From Elusimicrobiota bacterium (lineage in GTDB: Bacteria; Elusimicrobiota; Elusimicrobia; Elusimicrobiales; UBA9959): a stretch of 60,339 nucleotides of DNA. Both the position numbers and the translations under genes were made by a program. Positions within the stretch are counted from its first letter, which is position 1, and every line of letters starts with the position of its first letter. The notes under the pieces are model-generated. The model made no database searches. It had not been told where the DNA came from and worked only from the letters and a program-made list of their open reading frames with translations. Shown one piece after another: positions 38,943 to 46,853 of the stretch. The stretch covers positions 1-60,339 of the forward strand of contig JACQWV010000017.1 of the NCBI GenBank assembly GCA_016209085.1. Reading direction: 5' to 3'.

Positions 38943-38971
38943 GCAGATTGAGATTAAGGTTAAGATTAAGA
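38943..38971. repeat. Hexamer-phased array (gattga gattaa ggttaa gattaa)
   Basis: Near-match to the reverse complement of 28073-28093. Confidence 0.75.
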
Positions 38972-39059
38972 AAAAATCAATTTGGCAAAAACTTTTCTAT
39001 TACTTTATTGTGTAACGCTATAATATAATATTACAATATTTATCAATGGAATTTTTAAA

Positions 39060-40130
39060 ATGAAATCAAAACTTTTTGTGGTCCTGCCTGCGGCTTTATC
39101 TGTCGCCATACTTATATGGCTCATATATCCCAGAGCGCACGCGTTACTGGACGTTCTTAAAAACGCGGACCTGTTTTTTCTCGGATTTTGCATGGTATTT
39201 GCGGTTTCCAGTTATTCCTTCATGGGCCTTACCCTGTGGGAGGTTCTTAAACTTCTGCATTACAGACTTCCCTTCTGGGAAACCGGCGGCATAGCTCTCG
39301 TATCAACGGCCGCTAATTATTTTTTTTCCTCAGGCGGGATAAGCGGATTCGCTCTCAGGGCGCACCTTTTGAGCAAACGGCGCATACCTTACGGAATATG
39401 CGTCACCACATCCGTGGTAATCAGCGTTTTCATTTACCTGGTCCTCTCCATCCTGATTCTTCAGGGAATGATTCTCCAGCTGTTGAAAACCCATGAATTC
39501 GGTTTGAGATTTTTTGAGAGTCTGCTGGGAATTATCTTTCTTCTCGGATTCGCTTTTTTTCTTGTTTTGCTGTTCTTCCGCCATGAGATGCGTTCAAAAT
39601 GGAGCAAGAAATTATATCACGGAGTAAACCATATCATTTATTTCTTTTCAAAAAAGGAAATACCCAGGGAAACCTTCAACCAGTTTGAACACCAGCTGAA
39701 CAGGGGCATTCACACGATACACTCAAGAAAATACGAGCTTCCAAAGGTCATAGGCTACGTATGCATGGACTGGATATCCACGCTTTTAATCCTGTATTTT
39801 GCGTTCATGGCGGTCGGAATCAACATGGGAACCAGCAAACTTATCATAGGTTTTTCTTTCGGCATGGCCATGACCGTGATTCCGGTCCTTCCCGGAGGGC
39901 TCGGAGCCATGGAAGCTGCCATGACGGCCGTTTTTTTCCAGATGGGAATAAGCTGGGAAAAAGCCCTTGCCGCAAGCCTCATCTACAGATTTTTTTATTA
40001 CCTTCTGCCGGCTTTTTTTGCGATTTTTATATACTGGGGATTAAAAATATCCGAGCCTGAATATTTCTGCAAAGCTCAGTATTACAAAACGCAAGGCAGA
40101 GAAGGGGTGAAGGATAAGTGGGAAGGATAA
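39060..40130 (+). CDS. Lysylphosphatidylglycerol synthase TM-region/UPF0104 (YbhN-like) membrane protein
   Basis: About eight TM helices, SSGGISGFALRAHLLSKRRIPYG, VIPVLPGGLGAMEAAMTAVFFQMGI motifs. Confidence 0.75.
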   Translation: MKSKLFVVLPAALSVAILIWLIYPRAHALLDVLKNADLFFLGFCMVFAVSSYSFMGLTLWEVLKLLHYRLPFWETGGIALVSTAANYFFSSGGISGFALRAHLLSKRRIPYGICVTTSVVISVFIYLVLSILILQGMILQLLKTHEFGLRFFESLLGIIFLLGFAFFLVLLFFRHEMRSKWSKKLYHGVNHIIYFFSKKEIPRETFNQFEHQLNRGIHTIHSRKYELPKVIGYVCMDWISTLLILYFAFMAVGINMGTSKLIIGFSFGMAMTVIPVLPGGLGAMEAAMTAVFFQMGISWEKALAASLIYRFFYYLLPAFFAIFIYWGLKISEPEYFCKAQYYKTQGREGVKDKWEG

Positions 40131-40145
40131 AGGATAAGCGGAAAG
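40111..40145. repeat. Short phased array (ggataag/aggataa words)
   Basis: Overlaps the stop codon of the YbhN-like gene. Confidence 0.55.
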
Positions 40146-40175
40146 GAAAAGAGAAATGAGCAAACAGGGAACAAT

Positions 40176-40559
40176 ATGGCTGAAATAAAAAAGAAAATAC
40201 TCATTGTTGAAGACAGCAGGAGCATTACGGGCGTTCTTAAAGAGGTTCTGGAACAGGAAGGATATACGGTTTTTGTGACACACGACGGGATAGACGGCAT
40301 AAGAATCGCAAAAAGGGAGAAACCGGATATTGTGCTTCTGGATTTGCTTTTGCCTAAAATAAGCGGATACGAAATATTAGATATGATTAAAAAAGACAAT
40401 TCCACGCGGCACGTGCCGGTTCTCATCATTTCCACTCTGGACACCCCTGAAAGCGTTGAAAAATCCAAATTATGCGGCGCAAAGAATTTCATAAAAAAAC
40501 CTTACAATCTGGACGACCTTCTGGCAGAGATAAAAAATACTCTCCGGCAGGGTTCCTGA
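40176..40559 (+). CDS. CheY-like response regulator receiver
   Basis: KKILIVEDSRSITGVLKEVLEQEGY...PDIVLLDLLLPKISGYEIL...VPVLIISTLDTPE...GAKNFIKKPYNLDDL. Confidence 0.9.
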   Translation: MAEIKKKILIVEDSRSITGVLKEVLEQEGYTVFVTHDGIDGIRIAKREKPDIVLLDLLLPKISGYEILDMIKKDNSTRHVPVLIISTLDTPESVEKSKLCGAKNFIKKPYNLDDLLAEIKNTLRQGS

Positions 40560-41389
40560 AATCAGTCTACTCTATTCTGATAGCCGGTTTCGGACCCCAG
40601 GGCTGGTGGCCTTTGTCGCACCCTTCCCTAGGGTTCCAGTCACCGCTTTCAGCGGGATTCCGCAGAATGAGGAACAAGTCTGCAAAGTCAGGGCGGAATA
40701 ACCGCCCAGCCTCTCAAGGTCATCCTGGGAGAAAATCAGGGCTTTCAGAATCTGAAAGATTTGAAATCTGCGTCGGCGCCATACTCACCCAGAACACTTC
40801 GTGGAAAAATGTTGAAAAAGCCATTGAATCCCTTAACAGAAACAGGATGATGGAGCCGCGGAAACTCTATTCAGCGCCTTTGATTAGGCTTTCTTCTTTA
40901 ATAAAGTCATCGGGTTTTTTCAGGCAAAAAGCCGTCAAAATAAAGCGGTTTTCAGAATACCTTTTAAAAAAACATCCTGAAGGCATTTCTGAATGGTTTA
41001 AAAACAGCAATCCGGAGGAATTGAGGGATGAACTGTTTGCCATGTACGGCATAGGTCCCGAGACCGCTGATTCAATCGTTCTCTATGCGGCTGAAAAACC
41101 GAAATTCGTGATAGACGCTTATACTTTGAGAATTTTTGCAAGAATAGGGATATTTAATTCCCCTTTGACAAAAGGGGTGGTCCGCCTTAGGCGGAACGGG
41201 GTATTTAAGAACTATCATGAGGCGCAGAAATGCTTTGAAGAAAATCTGCCGAAAGATACGCTCATGTATCAGGAATACCATGCCCTTCTTGTGAAATTAG
41301 GAAAAGATTTTTGTAAGAAAAAGAATCCTCTATGCGTCGGGTGCCCCATAGAAGTTTTATGCAAGAAAAAAATTCAGGACAAAAAATAG
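40472..41389 (+). CDS. HhH-GPD endonuclease III-related DNA glycosylase; start uncertain
   Basis: FGPQGWWP...RFEICVGAILTQNTSWKNVEKAI; LRDELFAMYGIGPETADSIVLYAAEKPKFVIDAYT; Cys cluster CKKKNPLCVGCPIEVLC. The first part of the listed ORF overlaps the receiver gene. Confidence 0.85.
   Translation: MRRKEFHKKTLQSGRPSGRDKKYSPAGFLKSVYSILIAGFGPQGWWPLSHPSLGFQSPLSAGFRRMRNKSAKSGRNNRPASQGHPGRKSGLSESERFEICVGAILTQNTSWKNVEKAIESLNRNRMMEPRKLYSAPLIRLSSLIKSSGFFRQKAVKIKRFSEYLLKKHPEGISEWFKNSNPEELRDELFAMYGIGPETADSIVLYAAEKPKFVIDAYTLRIFARIGIFNSPLTKGVVRLRRNGVFKNYHEAQKCFEENLPKDTLMYQEYHALLVKLGKDFCKKKNPLCVGCPIEVLCKKKIQDKK
41160..41197. repeat. Two palindromes inside HhH-GPD ORF (cccctttgacaaaagggg; gtccgccttaggcggaac)
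   Basis: Direct reading; encodes SPLTKGVVRLRRN. Confidence 0.75.
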
Positions 41390-42462
41390 AAGCTTTAATT
41401 GATAAAGGAAATTTTAAAAAAGCCTTATTAATTCTGAAGGCGTGCCGCCTCTCCCACAAGGGGAGAGGGGAGGGTGAGGAGTTAATACTTGCTGAATCAG
41501 AGTATTATTTCCTGCTTGCCGAGTGTTACAGGGGACTTGGATTTTTTGACACGGCAATAAAGCATTATTCAGCGGTCAGGGGACAGAGTACAGGGGTCAG
41601 CCCAGAGCGTTCAATTCAAACTCTGCTGCGTCTTGCGGCTTGTCACAGGGCGCTCGGAAATTCCCGGAAAGCCCTGTTTTTTGCAGAAAAAGCGTTTTCT
41701 GAATCGCTTGAATCAAGGCTCATAGTTTCAGATGCAAGACTTGAACTTGCGCTTGCATACAGATTAAAAGGAGATTTTAAAAAAGCAGAAAAAGAATTAA
41801 AAACTCTTTTAAAAATATATTCAAAAGAAAAAGATTTATCTGCCTTATCTTTTGTTTTATGGGCTCTTGGAGGGGTTTACAGACTTGAGGGCAGGCACAA
41901 GGAGTCAATCGCTGCTTTTAAAACTTCCATAAAACACGGGCTTAAGACAGGAGATAAAATTTCCTCGGGTTATTCCATGTTCGGCCTTGCGGGAGTTATG
42001 CGGATAGCGGGATTTATTGATAAATCGGAATATTATTACAGAAAAGCCAGAGACATATTTTCAAAGACCCAGGACATCTTCGGCAAAGCTTATTCTGAAT
42101 GCGGGCTTGCCAATGCTTTGAGACAGAAAGGACTCCTGCAGGAAGCGTTAAAACGCTACGCAAAAGCTCATCGTTTGTATTCCCTGATACGCGACCGGGC
42201 TGATCTGGGCTTTGTTGAATGGGGAACCGGAGAGATATTAAAAAAACAGGGAAAACTCAGAGAGGCATTAAAGCATTTCATAAAAGCGTTGAATCTTTTC
42301 AAAAACAAGTCTGAAATCAGGGGGGAAATACTTGCTGAAATTTCAATCGCCCAGATTTTGTATCTGCTCGGAAATCCCCGGCAAGCCGATGGAGTTTACT
42401 TTAAAGCAGTCAAAAAAGCCCGGAAACGCAAATTACGCGCATATATTGAAACTTTTACTTAG
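41332..42462 (+). CDS. TPR-repeat protein
   Basis: Repeated helical pairs, e.g. LALAYRLKGDFKKAEKELKTLLKIY, WALGGVYRLEGRHKESIAAFKTSIKHG, ANALRQKGLLQEALKRYAKAHRLY. Confidence 0.85.
   Translation: MRRVPHRSFMQEKNSGQKIEALIDKGNFKKALLILKACRLSHKGRGEGEELILAESEYYFLLAECYRGLGFFDTAIKHYSAVRGQSTGVSPERSIQTLLRLAACHRALGNSRKALFFAEKAFSESLESRLIVSDARLELALAYRLKGDFKKAEKELKTLLKIYSKEKDLSALSFVLWALGGVYRLEGRHKESIAAFKTSIKHGLKTGDKISSGYSMFGLAGVMRIAGFIDKSEYYYRKARDIFSKTQDIFGKAYSECGLANALRQKGLLQEALKRYAKAHRLYSLIRDRADLGFVEWGTGEILKKQGKLREALKHFIKALNLFKNKSEIRGEILAEISIAQILYLLGNPRQADGVYFKAVKKARKRKLRAYIETFT
41448..41468. repeat. Palindrome inside TPR ORF (cctctcccacaaggggagagg)
   Basis: 8-bp stem; encodes RLSHKGRGE. Confidence 0.75.
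41571..41605. repeat. Period-7 array inside TPR ORF (agcggtc aggggac agagtac aggggtc agcccag)
   Basis: Direct reading; encodes SAVRGQSTGVSPE. Confidence 0.9.
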
Positions 42463-42484
42463 CTTCGCTTTCAGAATTAAGTCA

Positions 42485-42519
42485 CTTAATTCTTACTGCT
42501 TACTACTTAATCCTTATTT
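42485..42519. repeat. Period-7 array (cttaatt cttactg cttacta cttaatc cttattt) in convergent TPR/lptB junction
   Basis: Direct reading. Confidence 0.88.
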
Positions 42520-42520
42520 T

Positions 42521-43240
42521 CTACATTTCAAAATCCCAGCCTAAATAGAGCTCTCTGGCTTTTTCGTCGTTGAGCAGCTTGTCAGCAGCGCCTTCAATCA
42601 ATATCCTTCCCTGGTATATGAGATAAGAACGGTCCGTGACCGAGAGGGTTTCTCTCACATTGTGGTCCGTTATCAGGATTCCTATGGCTTTGTCTTTCAG
42701 CATTCTTATTATTTTTTTGAGATCGCTTACTGTTATGGGGTCTATGCCTGCGAAAGGTTCGTCAAGAAGTATTATTCTGGGTTCGTTTATCATTACCCTG
42801 GCCGCTTCAAGCCTTCTCTTTTCTCCGCCTGAAAGGGTCCATGCCTTTTGTTCGCGCAGGTTCCACAGCCCGAATTCCTCAAGAAGACTTCTGGTCTTTT
42901 CCTGAATGGCGTTCCTGTCTTTCAGGATTCTTTCAAGTATGGCTATAAGGTTTTCTTCCACGGTTAAACCGGTAAAAACAGTCGGCTCCTGCGCGAGATA
43001 ACCTATGCCCATTCTCGCGCGCTTATACATCTGTGTTTTTGAAATATCCTGTCCGTCAAGGAAAACCCTGCCTGAATCCGGGGAGATGAAACCCATCAGC
43101 ATGTGGAATGTGGTCGTTTTTCCGGCTCCGTTGGGGCCTAAAAGACCGCAGATTTCGCCGGATGCGATTTCAAGGGAAATCCCGTCCACTACTCTCTTCC
43201 TGCCGTAATTTTTTATCAATGATTCAGAATGGAGTTTCAT
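42521..43240 (-). CDS. lptB: LPS export ABC transporter ATP-binding protein LptB
   Basis: GLLGPNGAGKTTTFHMLMGFISPDSG...MGIGYLAQEPTVFTGLTVEENL...LSGGEKRRLEAARVMINEPRIILLDEPFAGIDPITV. Confidence 0.95.
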   Translation of the reverse strand: MKLHSESLIKNYGRKRVVDGISLEIASGEICGLLGPNGAGKTTTFHMLMGFISPDSGRVFLDGQDISKTQMYKRARMGIGYLAQEPTVFTGLTVEENLIAILERILKDRNAIQEKTRSLLEEFGLWNLREQKAWTLSGGEKRRLEAARVMINEPRIILLDEPFAGIDPITVSDLKKIIRMLKDKAIGILITDHNVRETLSVTDRSYLIYQGRILIEGAADKLLNDEKARELYLGWDFEM

Positions 43241-44208
43241 GGTTTAACCGAATGAATCCAGCCGCGCACGTTGCCGGATACGCTTAAGTTTCCCGTATTT
43301 CTGAAAAATTTTATTTGTTCTGCGATGATGGTAAAATCATAACCTTCTTTTATTCCGGTCACTGACGGAGTTGAGCCGTAGAGAAGAAATGAGGAATCGG
43401 CGTTCTGGTAAAAGGCATTTTCGGATGCGGCTATTATCCTGTCGTTTTCAAGAGAGAAATTTCCCATGAAATTTATTTCGGATTTAATCCCGTCCGCTTC
43501 TATTTTCCCGCATTTTGTGCGCAGCGTCTGGCCGTCGGCATAGCCTTCGGCGCCTGGGGCGGCGGTGGCGATGTTCCGGTCGGGCGACATAGCGCCCGAC
43601 ACTTGCCTGCCCCCATGCTTTGTTTCTGCAAGAAACTGTGGGGGATGAGCCGGAGGCTCGTTGTTCCGGCCGTCCTTTGAAGCGTAAGAAAGAAGAAGAA
43701 GCCTTTGTTCCTGCGGCAGGAGAACTGCCTTCTTTGATTCTTCAAAATAGTTTCCGCTGTCGGCCTGTTTTATTTCCATGGTTGAACCGTCGTCAAAAAA
43801 ACGCAGGCAGTAAATATTTTTCTGGAAATTCCATTCTTTTTTTGCCTTGTCGTAAACTGCAAAATCCGCTTTGAGATTGTAGTAAGGGTTTTTGAAAGAA
43901 ACGTCGCCGTCAAATATTTCAAGACGGTTTATCCTGTCTATTTTCCAGTTTCTGCTTCTTACCACCGAGCCCATTAAAAAATCATCGGATGTTTGGGCAT
44001 ATAAAGGAAACAGAAAACATAAAATGTAGCTGCAGAGCGAAGCTCTGCCATAAAGATAAGGAAGTAGTAAACAGAATACCCGCCGCCCCAACCCCGCGGG
44101 TTGGAACTTCAACCCGCGGGGTTGAAGAGGTAGTAGCTGCAGAACTTGCTTTGCCATAATGTTGCTATTTTGTGGCGGATATTTTTGTTTCCTGATTTTG
44201 TATCTCAA
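43237..44208 (-). CDS. lptA: LptA/OstA-like LPS export protein, N-terminus and one internal segment repeat-derived
   Basis: Overlaps lptB by 4 nt and precedes it; beta-jellyroll-like segments (RLEIFDGDVSFKNPYYNLKADFAVYDKAKKEWNFQKNIYCLRFFDDGSTMEIKQADSG). Confidence 0.65.
   Translation of the reverse strand: MRYKIRKQKYPPQNSNIMAKQVLQLLPLQPRGLKFQPAGLGRRVFCLLLPYLYGRASLCSYILCFLFPLYAQTSDDFLMGSVVRSRNWKIDRINRLEIFDGDVSFKNPYYNLKADFAVYDKAKKEWNFQKNIYCLRFFDDGSTMEIKQADSGNYFEESKKAVLLPQEQRLLLLSYASKDGRNNEPPAHPPQFLAETKHGGRQVSGAMSPDRNIATAAPGAEGYADGQTLRTKCGKIEADGIKSEINFMGNFSLENDRIIAASENAFYQNADSSFLLYGSTPSVTGIKEGYDFTIIAEQIKFFRNTGNLSVSGNVRGWIHSVKP
43530..43672. repeat. Composite REP-like insertion inside lptA
   Basis: gtcggcatagcc..., gtcgggcgacatagcgcccgacacttg, gccggaggctcgttgttccggcc; shared words with 52199-52346. 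Confidence 0.75.
44032..44140. repeat. REP-like palindromes at lptA N-terminus (gcagagcgaagctctgc; caaccccgcgggttggaacttcaacccgcggggttg)
   Basis: Strong inverted repeats; first copy also at 21005, second matches 17410 (reverse complement). Confidence 0.9.
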
Positions 44209-44716
44209 TCTGCGTAAGGTCGGGGTTGGCCATGAATCCCCTTCCTTTTGTCACGGTTTCTCCCTTGTAAATGGTTATTTCTTCGTCGGTCCAGATTTTA
44301 TTTTCAGCTGACTTAAACAGGATTGTCTTTGTGCCGAGCCGCATATTTTCGGTTCTGGACACGATTGACACGTTTCCGCTCAGTTCAGCGTCTTTGGTTG
44401 AAAGATTCAAAAATCCGGAATCGGAGCTCATTTCGGAAGTTATTGCCCCTGCCGCGTAAAGTTTCAGTTTAGGATGCGCAAGCCTGATTTTGCCGTCTTT
44501 TTCGTTTAAGTTCGCTCCTGCGGAAACAAGGCTCCATTGGTCCTTATTGTCTTTTGATTTAAACAATTCAAGGTCTTTTATTAAATTCACCGGTTCCTGC
44601 GACTCCTTGTTCCGTGAGCTCTGCGAACTGCCGGAACATGAAACCAATAAAAGAAGAAAACAAGTTACAAGACACAAGTTACAAGTCACAAGTGAAAATT
44701 TAGAGAAGCCCTTCAT
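44165..44716 (-). CDS. lptC: LptC-like lipoprotein
   Basis: Lipobox LVSC; SLVSAGANLNEKDGKIRLAHPKLKLYAAGAITSEMSSDSGFLNLSTKDAELSGNVSI; position next to lptA/lptB. Confidence 0.7.
   Translation of the reverse strand: MKGFSKFSLVTCNLCLVTCFLLLLVSCSGSSQSSRNKESQEPVNLIKDLELFKSKDNKDQWSLVSAGANLNEKDGKIRLAHPKLKLYAAGAITSEMSSDSGFLNLSTKDAELSGNVSIVSRTENMRLGTKTILFKSAENKIWTDEEITIYKGETVTKGRGFMANPDLTQIEIQNQETKISATK
44662..44696. repeat. Period-7 array encoding LptC-like signal peptide core
   Basis: aagttac aagacac aagttac aagtcac aagtgaa (plus strand); minus strand reads FSLVTCNLCLVTC. Confidence 0.92.
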
Positions 44717-45692
44717 TAAGCAGGTCTCTTTCGTCTATTATGCCGACCGGTTTTTTTGTTTCAGGGTCAATTACAGGGATATTGTCTATTTTCATCCTGG
44801 ACATTATTCTGGCCGCTTCTGCGGCCATGGTATCGGGATGGACCGTTATCGGGTTCCGGGTCATTACGGAAGTTATTTTCTTGTTGAGGCTGGTTTCGCC
44901 CTTTTGCAGATACCTGCGCAGGTCTCCGTCGGTAAAGAAGCCTATCAGCCTGCCTCTGCCGTCTGTCACCGAAGCGGCGCCGAGTCTGGTCTTTGTCATC
45001 ACATACAGCGCGTCTTTAATCAGGCAGGAATTTTTTATCACCGGATTTTCTTTGCCCTTGTGCATCAGGTCTTTCACTTTCGTGTTAAGCAGTTTTCCAA
45101 GGGAGCCGCCCGGATGAAGCCGGGCTAATTCGGCTTTGTCAAAATTTTTTATTTTCATCAGGGTAATCGCAATGGCGTCTCCCAGAGAGAGCATCGCGGC
45201 GGTTGAAGAAGTGGGCACGATATTGAAAGGACATGCTTCCTTGCGGACATTGAGATTGAGGGTTATGTCCGAATGTTTCGCTAATTTTGAATTGAGGTTG
45301 TTCGTGATTGAAATTATCCTGTGTCCTCTGGATTTGAAATACTGAAGGAGCAGGGCGGTTTCATGCGTTTCTCCGGAGTAGGAAAGAGCCAGCGCCACGT
45401 CTTTACGGCCGACCATCCCCATGTCTCCATGAAGGCATTCAACGGGATGGAGATAAATGCTCGGAGTTCCGGTTGAAGAAAGGGTTGCCGCTATCTTTCT
45501 GCCTATGATTCCGGATTTTCCGATGCCTACCACCACGACTCTGCCTGTAGAGTCCAGAATCATTTTTACGGCATTGGCGAAATTCCTGTTCAGACCTTTT
45601 GACAGGCTTGCGAGCGCCGCCATCTCCCTGTTGATGACTTCTTTGCCGCATCTGATTAACAAATGTTTTGAATTATCCCTTTTGTTTTTCAT
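44700..45692 (-). CDS. kdsD: Arabinose-5-phosphate isomerase (KdsD/KpsF), SIS + 2 CBS
   Basis: VVVVGIGKSGIIGRKIAATLSSTGTPSIYLHPVECLHGDMGMV; SGETHETALLLQYFKSRG; RLHPGGSLGKLLN; CBS repeats. Confidence 0.95.
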   Translation of the reverse strand: MKNKRDNSKHLLIRCGKEVINREMAALASLSKGLNRNFANAVKMILDSTGRVVVVGIGKSGIIGRKIAATLSSTGTPSIYLHPVECLHGDMGMVGRKDVALALSYSGETHETALLLQYFKSRGHRIISITNNLNSKLAKHSDITLNLNVRKEACPFNIVPTSSTAAMLSLGDAIAITLMKIKNFDKAELARLHPGGSLGKLLNTKVKDLMHKGKENPVIKNSCLIKDALYVMTKTRLGAASVTDGRGRLIGFFTDGDLRRYLQKGETSLNKKITSVMTRNPITVHPDTMAAEAARIMSRMKIDNIPVIDPETKKPVGIIDERDLLNEGLL

Positions 45693-45952
45693 GGCGGAGG
45701 AACTTTATGCGGGTGGAGCCAGGGCGTCATTTCATCCGGGATTTTCCTGATGTGATACGGGGGGGGGAGCTTGCGCAGGAAATAGCTCGCAATGAAGAAA
45801 ACCGCAATCAGAATTAAATATATCCAGGAAAGGGTTTTTAAATGCCATTTCCAGGTCGGGAACCACGCGGGCGGAAGGGTCAGGTCGTTTCCGCATTTTT
45901 TGCAGAATTTAAAGTTGGCTCTGTTTTCGTATCCGCAATTAGGACATTTCAT
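45689..45952 (-). CDS. Small zinc-ribbon membrane protein
   Basis: MKCPNCGYENRANFKFCKKCGNDL plus one TM helix. Confidence 0.75.
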   Translation of the reverse strand: MKCPNCGYENRANFKFCKKCGNDLTLPPAWFPTWKWHLKTLSWIYLILIAVFFIASYFLRKLPPPYHIRKIPDEMTPWLHPHKVPPP

Positions 45953-45958
45953 AAAATC

Positions 45959-46034
45959 AGTGATTAGTGGTCAGTGTATAGTGGTTAGTTCTTTTCCATC
46001 ACTTGTCACTCGCCACTAACCACTTGCCACTGTC
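45959..46034. repeat. Inverted period-7 array overlapping kdsA 3' end
   Basis: agtgatt agtggtc agtgtat agtggtt / ccatcac ttgtcac tcgccac taaccac ttgccac. Confidence 0.92.
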
Positions 46035-46853
46035 CTTTGCCAGCGTATCTATATGATTTAGCATATTGACTGCGTCGCATACAAGACTGAGTTTCAGGGA
46101 ATTGGGGCCGTCTGACAATGCTTTTGAGGGATCCGGATGGGTTTCAAAGAAAATGCCGGCTATTTTCAGGATGCAGGCGGCTTTGGCAAGAGGAAGGGCA
46201 AATTTTACGTCTCCTCCGGTAATATTGCCGAGTCCCGCCGGTCTTTGAACAGAGTGGGTGCAGTCAAAAATTACGGGATATCCGGTCTCTTTCATTATTT
46301 CTATGGAGCGCATGTCAACGACAAGATTGTTGTACCCGAAACACGTGCCTCTTTCAGTCAGGAGTATTGACCGGTTGCCTCTGGATTCTATCTTCTTCAC
46401 CGCATTTTGAATTTCCCATGGCGACATGAACTGGCCCTTTTTTATGTTTACTGTTTTGCCCGTATCCGCGGCTGCTGCCAGAAGGTCAGTCTGTCTTGAG
46501 AGAAAAGCAGGTATCTGGATGATATCCGCGCATTTGGAAACCATCGGCGCCTGCCATGTTTCATGCACGTCAATAAGAACGGGGATTGCGAGTTTTCTTT
46601 TAATCTGCGCAGCGATGTCCAGGCTTTTTTTCATCCCTATTCCCCTGAAGGATTTGTGGGAAGTCCTGTTGGCTTTGTCAAAAGAAGCCTTCAGCGCAAA
46701 GGGGGTTTTAAGCCTTGAAAAAACGGTCTTAAGTTTTGAGGCAATGGCCGTAAATCCCTTTTCGGATTCAATCACGCACGGGCCAGCTATGTAGACGAGT
46801 CTGGAGTCGTTGGAAAACGTGATGCCGCCGGCTTTTACTTTTTTTGGGGTCAT
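45999..46853 (-). CDS. kdsA: 3-deoxy-8-phosphooctulonate synthase
   Basis: [105 protein letters not shown]. Confidence 0.97.
   Translation of the reverse strand: MTPKKVKAGGITFSNDSRLVYIAGPCVIESEKGFTAIASKLKTVFSRLKTPFALKASFDKANRTSHKSFRGIGMKKSLDIAAQIKRKLAIPVLIDVHETWQAPMVSKCADIIQIPAFLSRQTDLLAAAADTGKTVNIKKGQFMSPWEIQNAVKKIESRGNRSILLTERGTCFGYNNLVVDMRSIEIMKETGYPVIFDCTHSVQRPAGLGNITGGDVKFALPLAKAACILKIAGIFFETHPDPSKALSDGPNSLKLSLVCDAVNMLNHIDTLAKDSGKWLVASDK

Noticed and set aside
39019-39024. TATAAT box upstream of the YbhN-like gene
   Set aside because: AT-rich context and no convincing -35 element at the right spacing.
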